From Flammula alnicola (lineage: Eukaryota > Basidiomycota > Agaricomycetes > Agaricales > Strophariaceae): a stretch of DNA of 22,755 bases. A program made the translations under genes and the position numbers. The DNA lies in the NCBI GenBank assembly GCA_015499995.1, contig JADNRV010000602.1, forward strand, positions 1-22,755. The letters run 5' to 3'. The notes beneath the pieces are model-generated. The model was not told the origin of the DNA, did no database searches, and saw only the letters and a program-made list of their open reading frames with translations. Shown here piece by piece: positions 1-8,969 of the stretch. Every line of letters starts with the position of its first letter. Position 1 is the first letter of the stretch.

Positions 1-674
1 GAAGTATATATGTGATAGATGTATTGTCTGGCAGGGATGTTTTGAGGAATCGATAGCTAAACTTGGGGCGGCGCGAAGAAGGATCAGATATCATAGGCAC
101 CGATGTGACAAATTAGTGGGGCGCCGCCAGGGTAGATGAGAGTACGAGTCGGGAGCACCACTCGGTGTTGTGGTTGAAAGAGCTGCGTTGATAGGTCCAT
201 GGTAGACTCGGAAGTGGCAATCCGGACTCGGATTCACTTTTTCTTTTTTTTTTTTTGGAAATGGGCGCGAAGAAAACAGGGAAATGATTGTGCTGCGCAC
301 CAAAGATATATTCCGCGGCGATCTGAGTTAGAACGCGAAATTGAGGCCCAGTAAAGAAGCGGTGAAAAATCGGTAGGAAACGGTGGACGAATTGGTGACA
401 ATGGTGTGCTGTTTCCTACACAATTCTCACGCGCCAAAATTTCCAGGTAGCTTTTAGTCCCCCAATCGAGGTCCTTCCGTATCGTCCTTCAACTACCCGA
501 TATCTTACCCTAAACCCACCGATTCTGACGCACGTTATCCCCATTCGAATCAACGACTAGCCAACGTTGAACGGAGGAAAGTTCAGACAGAAAAGAGAGG
601 CAAATTGACTCCAGGTCAAAATATCGGTATTATCATGCTTGGATATTGTACACGCCACGGTTTGAGAATTCTGC
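1..674. other. Left-end stretch without a recognisable gene
   Basis: All frames hold only short ORFs without recognisable domains or intron-exon structure. A pyrimidine-rich run with about 14 consecutive T lies near 243-256. The 3' untranslated region of the first minus-strand MARVEL gene should occupy the last part. No RNA gene or repeat was seen. Confidence 0.5.
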
Positions 675-1752
675 TCAAACCTGAGGCATTGATGCAGAGG
701 GAGTATAAGCCGCAGAGACACCCTGGTGAGAGTACGCCATATGCGGCGTCGGTCGAGCAGCCGCAGCTGGAATGACTTGCATCTTTGCTTGAGTGGGCGC
801 TCCAAACCCTGAAGTCTGCATCGGCGGAGAGTACGTCGTTGGTTGAGTAAATTGAGTTGGTTGATTGGGGGGCGGGTACGTATTCATAGCGATGGATGAA
901 GATGAAACGTGTTTTCCGATCTTCGCCTCTAAATCGCCAGGGTTGTGGGTCAAAGACGGCATTTGGATTTGCAACTCTTTGACGCTTCGGAACCAGACTT
1001 GCTTCCCACTGCGGAAGCTGACGATAGTCGAATAGATCAACAGCACCAGCATGTATTTCATAACTAACAGAGCGGATTCAGTTTGAACGCGAAGCCCGAG
1101 TTTGAAGATAACACGTACGCAGGACAAAGATAACGACTGTCAGTCCCACAATCCCAAATAATTCGGTACACCAATGAACTTGATTTGCTATAATATTTCG
1201 TAATTTTAGGGGAAAATTTTGAGTGATATGAGTCAGTACTCACTAGCCAGGAACTGGCAGTTGCCGAGAGGATAAAAAGTTTCTCTCCCCTGAATCGCAA
1301 GTGCTGCCGTAGCCACCCAGAAAATCCACATTGTACCTTCTCGCATCGTGATAAACGGAAATAATGATTAAAGCGAAGCAATGCTTACATATGATAGATA
1401 GTTCAGAATAAATGTAAAGAGCGTATGCGTTTTTTCTGATCTCAGGGAGAGCCAGCCTGATAAGAGGATGTGTAAGAATAATGTCTATGCAAATCAGCCT
1501 GTCCACTTACATCGTCGGAAAAACAAGGAACGACAGGCAAGATGTATAGAGCCCCAATGACTCGAAGCTATAAGTAACGTGGTTCAAATTGCTCCCTTGT
1601 GTCCAATGAGCCAGCAGGCCGAGAACCGGTATGTTCAGAATCGTAATGAGGCCTGAAAATCGCAGATACGGTACTTTAGTTACATTCGCGTACAGATATT
1701 CAAATAAAAACATACCAAGACAAACCATTCGATACGTGTAAAGGAAATTCAT
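675..1752 (-). CDS. MARVEL-domain-like integral membrane protein (copy 1)
   Basis: Six exons on the minus strand: 1716-1752, 1511-1652, 1389-1456, 1244-1336, 1113-1187 and 675-1063. Introns of 49-58 nt all have GT/AG ends. The exons sum to 804 nt, a 267-residue protein with no frame break. The start is the ATG at 1750-1752, which matches the start of the paralogue at 4041. The protein has about four hydrophobic segments (roughly residues 8-30, 43-64, 70-98 and 124-155). The third contains TMWIFWVATAALA, and a conserved Cys-Gln (GNCQF) and Cys-Thr-Glu lie in the following loop. This pattern fits fungal MARVEL/Nce102-like proteins of plasma-membrane domains. The C-terminal tail of about 100 residues is polar and rich in Pro, Thr, Gln and Ser, probably cytosolic. 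The MARVEL assignment is by pattern, not by search. It is a tandem paralogue of the gene at 3075-4041. Confidence 0.72.
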
Positions 1753-1859
1753 CTTGCGCAGCAAGACGAGGTAAGCGGAGGTCAGAAATCGAAATGGGGA
1801 ATTTTCAACAGAGACCAGAAATCAAGTTTTTGTACCGTTGCTCGCTAGGTATTTTTAGA

Positions 1860-2480
1860 ATGGCGGAGCGACAAGATCGACAGATACCCATCTACGCGCG
1901 GCCGCTGGCGCTCACGGTCATTCTACATCCAAGCGAGGGAATATGAGCAAGACTTGCTGGCATCATGAGTTAACGATCCCCATTTATCCTCGGGTATGTC
2001 ATTTCTCTTGAATAAAGGAAACATATCCCGGATGCCATCATAGTACCAAAAAATCCCATGGACCTCGATGAGAGCAAAGCTGCCATATTTCTGGTGATAG
2101 ACAGCAATCAATCATGCGCCCAGTAGAATTTGACAGTTCAAGGCGTCACAAACCATGGAAAAAGCGACGTCTTTAGATAGCTAAGCTTGACATCGTCGTA
2201 AAAGCAAACTGGATGGCACGGTGGAAAACGGGCAGGTGATTAGATGAGAGCGCCATGCGAATTGAGGCTATTCATCCAGCGCGTTGAAGAGTACATGAGT
2301 GATCCACTGTGTTGACAACGATGTGAGTCGTCGGCAACTTTCGGTCTGCCATGTAAGAACCGATTGCACGAAATGAAGACGTGCTGGTTGTACGGAGTCG
2401 GCTCGATGATAAGGAGAGTCGTGGATGGAGAACGACCAGAGAATCTCGGACCAAGTTGAAGGAACAATGGCTTGAAGCTT
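1860..2480 (-). pseudogene. Decayed remnant, probably MARVEL-like (left duplication unit)
   Basis: No continuous reading frame. The stretch aligns by eye with 4140-5150 in the second duplication unit. Shared landmarks include gcgac-agatcgac near 1868/4143, a Leu-Leu-Lys-Lys type stretch near 2008/4283, gttgaagag-acatgagtgatcca near 2283/4878, and gataagga-agt--tcgatggagaa near 2408/5058. The right-hand copy contains a piece resembling MARVEL exon 5, so both are probably remains of a third MARVEL-family gene. About 150 bp present at 4700-4860 is missing here. Confidence 0.5.
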
Positions 2481-2606
2481 AAACATATTTTACGTAATTG
2501 TGACGGTTAACATATTGCAATTGAACAATCATGATATTTAGCGCTCGCTCAGCGCTCTTCCTCCTCAACATTCCCTCGGCATCGAAGTGAATCCCGAACT
2601 TGTATA
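2480..2606 (+). pseudogene. Truncated duplicate of the F-box gene 5' region
   Basis: This segment repeats the promoter and first codons of the F-box gene at 5155-5260. Shared sequence includes catatt-ttacgtaatt-tga, cctcaaca, and catcgaa-tgaatcccgaact. The start ATG is GTG here, and a stop follows after five codons. The match ends where the inverted-repeat element begins at about 2607, so the rest of this F-box copy is missing. Confidence 0.6.
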
Positions 2607-2763
2607 AGTCAAACCTCTCTTAGCCCATACCCCTCGGTGGACGGTTTACGCTATGGGTTATGGGGGGTTATGGGTTATGAGAGGTCACCGGTCACCGGTC
2701 AAATTTGGTGTAAATCTCGGTTTGGTAGCCGCTAAAACCTATGGGACATGAGGGGTTTGACTG
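2607..2763. mobile_element. MITE-like element with TA target duplication (Tc1/mariner-type ends)
   Basis: The left end reads AGTCAAACC at 2607. The right end is its reverse complement, GGTTTGACTG, ending at 2763. Similarity of the inverted ends extends imperfectly inward (ctc, cccata). TA flanks both ends (2605-2606 and 2764-2765). The element is about 157 bp and non-coding. Inside are short direct repeats (tatgggttatggg, and ggtcacc repeated near 2682-2698). The size, TA flanks and CAGTCAAACC-type ends fit a non-autonomous Tc1/mariner-type MITE. The left end lacks the outermost C. Confidence 0.55.
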
Positions 2764-3074
2764 TACCTTCAAAAAGGTGCTTGTATGAGCTGTAGTTGTA
2801 TGGTGCAACTTTGAAAATTTCGGCCCTCTTAGGTGTCGAACTTCTGATACTTATAGTAGATACTAAGAAACTTGGCATGAAGCGCTGGTAAAGCCCAGAT
2901 AAAAACTTCGAAACTGGAATAATATGCATGACAGAGTGGGCAAGGGAGAAAGGGGGGTGGTAAAATCTCAATGACTCGAAGATGAGTAAATAATCAACAC
3001 GTGTCTAGAACATCAGGTATTACCATAATACCAATTTTGGAGCACTGTTACATGCCACGACAAGAAATACCTCC
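2764..3074. other. Gene-free spacer downstream of MARVEL copy 2
   Basis: No ORF with recognisable features and no clear homology to the left unit until about 3080, where the shared C-terminal coding sequence of the MARVEL genes begins. It probably holds the 3' untranslated region of the gene at 3075-4041. Confidence 0.4.
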
Positions 3075-4041
3075 TTAGACTTGAGGCATTGTGGCGGAGG
3101 GAGTATACACTGCCGTATGTTGCACCGGCGATGAGTATGTCATCGGATGAGTGGGAGGAATTGAAGGGTTGGACGGGTAGGTGTTCATCGCGATCGACGG
3201 GGAAGCAAAGCCCTTAGCCTCTAAATCGCCGGATTTGTGGGTCAAAGCTGGCATTTTGACCTGGAGTTCATTGACGCTTCGGAACCATACTTGGTCGTCA
3301 CCGCGGAAGTAGACGGTAGTGGAGTAGGTCAGCAGCAGTAGCATGTATTTCATCACTGACAGCCAAATTTGAGTCTGAATATAGAGCGGAATTTTGAAAG
3401 CACACGCACGCAGTACAAAGACGACGATCGTCAGTCCCTCGATTGCGAGCAATTGATTACACTTTTGTACGCCGACCTCTGTGAGATTTTATAATTTTAT
3501 TGGAGAAGCTGTCGGCTATACAAATCTGTGCTCACCGAAGACGAAGAATTGGCAGCCACCAAAAAGGACAAAATTTTGTTTCTTCTGGATTGCAAGGGCT
3601 GCCGAGACCACCCAGAATATCCACATCGTGCCTTCTTGCGATGTGAGAAGATTGAAATATACCCAGAACAAAGAAAAGAAATTCGCACCGATGATGGAGA
3701 GTTCAGAAACGATGTAGAGAATGAACGCATTTTTTCTAAGGAAAGGGAGTACCAACCTAAGAAGAAGGCCGGTCAGTACTACGTCTCTCAAATCGGACAA
3801 TTCACTGACATAGTAGGAAAGACTAGCAAAGACAAGGAGGAAGCAAAAGACCCATCCTTCAAAGCTCTCGGTCACCTGCTCCGACATGCTGAATTGCGTC
3901 CAAACAGCAAGGAGACCAAGTACCGGTAGACTCAGGATAGTGCAGAGGCCTTGTAAACACAGATATTTCAGCTACATTCAAGTTGCAACGAATGAACAAT
4001 GTACCGAGAATAACCATTCGATATACGTAGAAGTAGTTCAT
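3075..4041 (-). CDS. MARVEL-domain-like integral membrane protein (copy 2, one frame anomaly)
   Basis: Exons on the minus strand: 4005-4041, 3810-3949, 3689-3756, 3536-3631, 3404-3478 and 3075-3355. Five of six intron positions and phases match copy 1, and exons 1, 3 and 5 have identical lengths (37, 68, 75 nt). The shared core is clear: FLRKNAFILYIVSELSII, TMWIFWV, GGCQFF and QVWFRSV-EL. The tail is shorter than in copy 1 but keeps the Thr-Tyr-Pro-rich start and the terminal MPQV. Exon 2 ends in phase 0 (after Tyr-Tyr), whereas exon 3 needs phase 2, so the exons sum to 697 nt. Either one base is extra in exon 2 near 3811-3820, or the 53-nt intron 3757-3809 is retained, which happens to stay open. 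The protein would be about 231 residues with four membrane segments, probably in the plasma membrane. Confidence 0.68.
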
Positions 4042-4139
4042 CTTGCACTGGAGGATGGAGGGTAATATCGAATGGGGGAAAAGGAGTACTTTCAGCTGTT
4101 GAAAAAGGCATCATTTTGTACTGTTCCTCACCAGCTATC

Positions 4140-5150
4140 TTAGCGACCAGATCGACGGGTGCCCAAGTACAAGGCCACGGAGCTCACTGCCCCCTGTCAC
4201 TCTATTTAAGGAGGATGTGAACAAGATCGATATCATGCTATAAAAATCACCGACATTCAAGAGACGCGATAATAGGGGCTCTTCTTGAGTAAAGGAATCC
4301 CGAAGCCTGTGAGGATGGGGAGATATTTGGTAAGTACATAGTAGCCGGAGTGAATGTGGAACATCGATTACCGGTTAGAGATGACCACTCGACATCAAGC
4401 CCAGCAGTATCCGACAGACACGGTACATCATGCATCATGGCCTGACAGTGACACTGTTGAAGCTTGAAGCTTGAAGGTTGAATATTGAATGTTGACGTCG
4501 GACGGCTAAACTTGCCGTTGCCATGGCTCGGAAAATTATTGGAGAGCAGGAACATCGAGGTGGAAAATTGGTAGCTGAATTGACCAAACGCATGATGAGG
4601 TTGTCCGATTCAGGATGCCAAAAGAGCTATGTATGTCGATGGGTCACCGGTCACCTGAGATCTAAAATGGTTCGTTAGAGCGCCAATCAATCCCCCCTTT
4701 TCCCCCAAGGGAATGATTTGATACGCGCCAAAGATAAGTAAGTATGTTGGGCCGACAATTCGGACCATTTGGCGGCACAGTCGAGTGTAAGGCTCCAAGT
4801 TTGAAGGTAATACGCACGCTGTACAATGATAATGGCTGTCGGTTCTCGAGTACTCAGTACTAGCCACGTCCGGTGTGTTGAAGAGCACATGAGTGATCCA
4901 GTTTGTTGACAAGGACATGGCGAGGCGTCAGCAGTCGGTTTCAAGTTGGCACCAGTTTGGATCATGTCAGCTATTCCAATTGGCATCACGATAACTTCGG
5001 AGATTTGTTGTGGCGATATGATCCAACGAAGACATATATCCTGATTATACGAGTCACTGATAAGGAAAGTTATCGATGGAGAATGAGTTTGAAGTTTTTG
5101 AAAGAGTTCTCAGTTAGCAATGAGCTGAAAGTGAGTTGAAAGTTGGGACG
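4140..5150 (-). pseudogene. Decayed MARVEL-like remnant (right duplication unit)
   Basis: On the minus strand a stretch at about 4860-4790 resembles the exon 5/intron 5 junction of the two MARVEL genes (ccgacag-c-ttatc, then gcgtgcgt-tta-cttcaaa). No continuous frame links it to other exons. The remaining sequence matches 1860-2480 of the left unit. ORFs here are short and in changing frames. A partial alternating repeat (gaagcttgaagcttgaaggttgaatattgaatgttga) lies near 4460-4494. I read this as a third, dead MARVEL-family copy. Confidence 0.45.
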
Positions 5151-5237
5151 AGCATATTGTTACGTAATTATGAGCTTTTTTCTGCAATTGGACATCCTCA
5201 CCTCTTCCGACTTTCAAGTTCTTGCCTCAACATCGAA

Positions 5238-6627
5238 ATGAATCCCGAACTCGTCCTTCCAGTCGAATACTGGACCATATATTCACTTTCATGAGAAACG
5301 ACCTTCCTTCACTTCGAGCTTGTGCAAACGTCAACCAAATGTTCCACGATATCGTCGACAAACATTTCTATCATCAAGTCACATTGCATAATATCCAAGC
5401 TTCGGACGGTCAGATATCCCCCCCTCAATTGTCTAAACTCCTCGTAGATTCACCACATATTGCAAAATACGTCAGATCGCTTGAAATTATTATCGCTTCC
5501 CCGGGAATCCTGAAGTGGTTCATGACACGTTCATTGAACGATGAAGAGATAGCGCCGATTCTTCCTCTGCTTGCGCATCTTGAACGGATATCGGTTACTG
5601 GTCGGAGGAGTGGTAGAATAGCTTGGGAAAAGCTTTCATCGACCTTCCAGTCATCTCTCATACGCAGTCTTTGCTCGCGTTCCGTGGAGCAAATCGTTGT
5701 CAATGGGGTCGACAATTTCCCTCTATCCTCCCTGAACCATTCCACTGCCCTCAAACGTCTGTCGTTGGTGGGAAACTTCGACCTGAAGCTAGATTTCGGT
5801 ATCGATGTTGCGAACCTAGGGCTTTTGCCTGAGAATCTATTCACGAGACCACGGCTTGAAGGTCTCGCCATTCGACATTGTTCACCCTCTCTCCCGGATA
5901 TACTGGAATGGCTTCAGCAAGCCGACGGGTCGCCCGATATTAGCGGCCTTGTCGTCCTCGACATTGCAGCACAGCGGTCTGTTGATTTAGACCACTTTAC
6001 GAGCCTTCTGAAGTTGTGTTCAAGCACCCTGCGAGTGTTAGAATTGGACCCAGGACACGAAGGTTAGAACTGGTTCTTGTCTTCCTCCCGATTCTTATTC
6101 ATTGAATTTATTCTGACAGTTAATACGGTGTACAATTACCTGTCCTGATAAACACCATCTTACCTCCTCCTCCGTTGGACTTGTCAAAAATCTCCCACTT
6201 ACAAAGCCTGACCATCGCCGCGAATATTTGGTCTGCAGACGATTTTTGGGTCAGCAGCAATGGAGAAGAAACTTTACAACAGAATATCTATTCGACCCCT
6301 TTTTCCTGGATCATCCAACTTCCTCGACACCCTACCTTCTCCTCCTCTCTGTTGGAACGCATTACTCTCGAATTTTCCTTTAGGATCGACAAACACACCC
6401 TCGGGAGGATTAATTGGGGCAATTTGGCGAACACGCTATCGTCAAAGCGGCTTTCATCGCTGCAGCGGGTGGAGTTGTGGGTCTGGTTTGAGAGGACGCC
6501 GGGTTTGGATTGTGATACTCTGGTATCGATGCTGAAAAGCAACGAACATCTTTCTGAATTGATTCAAAGAGGGCTCCTTGTAGTTTTCAAATTGAATTCT
6601 AAATACGACGTTAACGCCCGCCTATGA
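5238..6627 (+). CDS. F-box/LRR-like protein (frameshifted)
   Basis: The first ATG (5238-5240) opens a typical agaricomycete F-box start, MNPELVLPVE. The motif continues as ILDHIFTFMRNDLPSLRA in a different frame, so one base is missing near 5265-5267. The frame is then open to 6062 with LRR-like leucine spacing (for example LERISVTGR, LKRLSLVG, LRVLELDPGHE). A likely 57-nt intron (6063-6119, GTTAGA...GACAG) follows. Downstream coding resumes as LDLSKISHLQSLTI and ends at 6625-6627, but it needs a second missing base between 6120 and 6150. The product would be a substrate adaptor for SCF ubiquitin ligases: N-terminal F-box to bind Skp1, C-terminal repeats to bind a target. It is either a recent pseudogene or a victim of sequencing indels. 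Its promoter and first codons are duplicated at 2480-2606. Confidence 0.6.
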
Positions 6628-7056
6628 GGCTCGTCTAGAGGTGCGAGCAATTCTTTCGATATACAGTTACACGTATTCTAAACACTTTCACGGTGATCGC
6701 CAACGTTAATTATTTTAGTCGGTCTCTGGCTCGTTATCAAATACCCATATTTGTACAATATACAGAGCGATCTTCCGAGCGCCCATCTCGCCGGCGAAAG
6801 TGTTGTCTTGCCACGTGCTAGTCGATTCGTAGAGGTATCGAGTATTTCATTTGTAGCCTTCAAGCCCTTCATTATAATTTTCTGACCAGGATCGTTTTGC
6901 GACACCTCTAATTGCAAATATTATCTGATAAGATTATACGCTCCTCTTGACAAACGGCTTCACTCCGTCGTCAGCAAAGTTGGCTTCAGTGCAGTCCTAG
7001 CAAGACGCTATAGTGATGAGCTGCTGGACAGTGTCAATATCGATATCTTGAGCGTC
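6628..7056. other. Spacer between the two F-box/LRR-type genes
   Basis: No long frame is open. Short open pieces (for example around 6940-7080 on the plus strand, with a leucine-rich run NIDILSVALLLTSLV) may be 5' coding remains of the following LRR gene, but I cannot assemble them. Confidence 0.3.
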
Positions 7057-8086
7057 GCGCTGTTGTTAACATCACTGGTTTAGACACATACTATGCGGGT
7101 CCAGGTGAAATTTCACTGCCTTCGAGGCAGTTGATCCACTTCAAGGAGATATCCGAATCGTGGTTCAACACATCGCTGTTGGACCTAAACTTGTTTCCGT
7201 CGCTTCAAAGCCTCGAGATAGAGAGTTTCCCGGGAGGCGATGTCTTCCCGACGACGCTTCTTCAAGATCTCGTCGTCTTGAAAATCGCACGCACCAGATC
7301 CGAAGAATCTACCTTTCATCGTTTGACGGTTTCTTCGATCAAGGAGATCATCATTGACGATCCCAATAATATATTCCCTCTGACTGCCATGGTCCAACGG
7401 TTGACATCCTCATGTTTGGCGCTAAAGCTTTGGATTGGAACCTGTCTTTTGCCACAACCTCATTTGGTAAACTTCCTTCGCGTCGTTCCTCAGCTAACCT
7501 CTTTAGATATCGACCACACGGCGTTCGTTGACCTTCGATGCCTCATTACCATTCAAGGTCATTATCTACTTCCTGGGTTAAAGACCCTCCATCTACGCTG
7601 CGCAACCCCAGCACCACGGTATGGAGAAGGCTTTTTCACCGAAATAAGCGATATCGCGACCTCACAATGCGATGGTTTGGATGTCTTCAGAGGGAACGCC
7701 TCAGAACGAAGCACTGTGAACTGCTACAAACATTCTATGTCTCATTCCCAACCGTCGAGACTTGTTACCACGCACAGGATATCCTCAATCGCTGGGTAGC
7801 AACGTCACCTGAACCATGCGAAACGGTATCATTGGATCGGAGTCTTTGGGGAGAATATTCTGACTTCTTCTTGAACGGTGGTCCTCATCGCAAAGACGCG
7901 CTAGACCTTACACGACCTTACCGACTCCTTGGCTTCTTGAAAGCTATGGCCGACTATAAAGTTGAAAATCCTGTTGATTTATATGTGCGTTTTCAAGTGA
8001 CCGTTTTCTCCCTTGATCAGTGATTCCTTAATCTACAGAAATCGAGGTTGCACCCCATACTGTTCTTTCGGAAACCCACTCACTAG
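7057..8086 (+). CDS. F-box/LRR-type protein, C-terminal part or fragment (frameshifted)
   Basis: The frame beginning about 7057 (VNITGLDTYYAGPGEI) is open to about 7690 with repeated leucine-rich strands (FPSLQSLEIESF, LLQDLVVLKIA, VVPQLTSLDIDH, LPGLKTLHLRC). Near 7676-7684 reading must move to the next frame (LQRERLRTKHCELLQTF). One missing T in a TTT run (ggtttgga) would explain this. Coding continues to 7984. A 54-nt intron follows (7985-8038, GTGCGT...CTACAG), then a last exon at 8039-8086 ending KPTH-stop. The architecture fits the LRR half of basidiomycete F-box proteins. No F-box start was found upstream, so this may be a fragment, or the C-terminal part of a gene whose beginning is disrupted. 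Confidence 0.5.
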
Positions 8087-8969
8087 TCTCTTGAGCAATA
8101 GGAGCCATTGGTCTGCATTAATTCCGACATTGCTCAGCGTGGCTAGCGCCTTGCTGGGCAGAAATATTGTCTGAAAGTAATGTCGAACGGACGAGAGTGA
8201 GTCATAGATAACGTGTCGTGTTAAATGAGTTTATATTTAGTCGCGTCACCTTTGCCAAGACGACGCGTTTGGACGCGATTATCGGATGAATGGTGAAAGA
8301 TATCGTGGAAGTTTATTCCGGAACCGTCTCAGCTGTCTTAGTTCTCAAGACTCAGATCCATGAGAATTGCGTGGAGAAACCATACTCCAATTAGTGCTGG
8401 TTGGCTGGATTACGAAGAATACGTTGCGGACGGGTGATGGATGTTGAAAAGAAGGGATGGATTACAAGCCATGCGGCGTGCCCGAGTCATTCTGTGTCAT
8501 TCCATGCGATGAAAATAGCAATGATTGATCGTTTGAAATCAACGAGACGCGTCTATAGTAGCAAATAACGCGTCCTGTTGATTGGCGCGTCTCTAATTAG
8601 GCGCGTCAAACCCTAACCCGAGAAACGATCTACAACCATTCCGTGGTCTTTCCTGGGCTGTGAAAAGTCGAATAAAAACATGAAATGGTGTTGAATAATT
8701 CAGAGAAATATAAAATATGGTTTACAAGGATGAAGGTGTGCTGTGGATTTGCAGGGAATAAAAGTCTGCTCTCAATCATCGAAAGCGGGTGATAAGCAAC
8801 ACCAAACATCAAAGCTTAGTCAGTGGTCACGATAAAATTGAGCGCGTCGTGTTTCGGTTCTTCGTCTTCTTCCCCACCAACTCCTCTTCCACACTCTTGC
8901 CTTGGATTCCATCTCGTCTCCCATATCTTCCTACAACTCACGCCAAAGACCCGCCCAAGCCACAACGCA
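8087..8969 (+). promoter_or_regulatory. Upstream region of the RNR large-subunit gene with MluI cell-cycle boxes
   Basis: This 883-bp stretch has no gene. It holds perfect ACGCGT hexamers at 8263-8268, 8547-8552 and 8568-8573. The related GCGCGT occurs at 8585-8590, 8601-8606 and 8842-8847, and TCGCGT at 8241-8246. Two further ACGCGT lie inside the gene at 9075-9080 (intron 2) and 9136-9141 (exon 3). ACGCGT is the binding site of MBF (Mbp1/Swi6 in yeast, Res1/2-Cdc10 in fission yeast), which drives RNR genes at G1/S. Binding here is inferred from sequence. A telomere-like CCCTAACCC lies at 8611-8619. Confidence 0.6.

Noticed and set aside
3528..3929. Plus-strand 133-codon ORF
   Set aside because: It is antisense to exons 2-4 of the MARVEL copy 2 gene, whose exon structure is supported by the paralogue.
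8611..8619. Telomere-type CCCTAACCC as a sign of a chromosome end
   Set aside because: A single short interstitial copy inside an RNR promoter, surrounded by ordinary genes.
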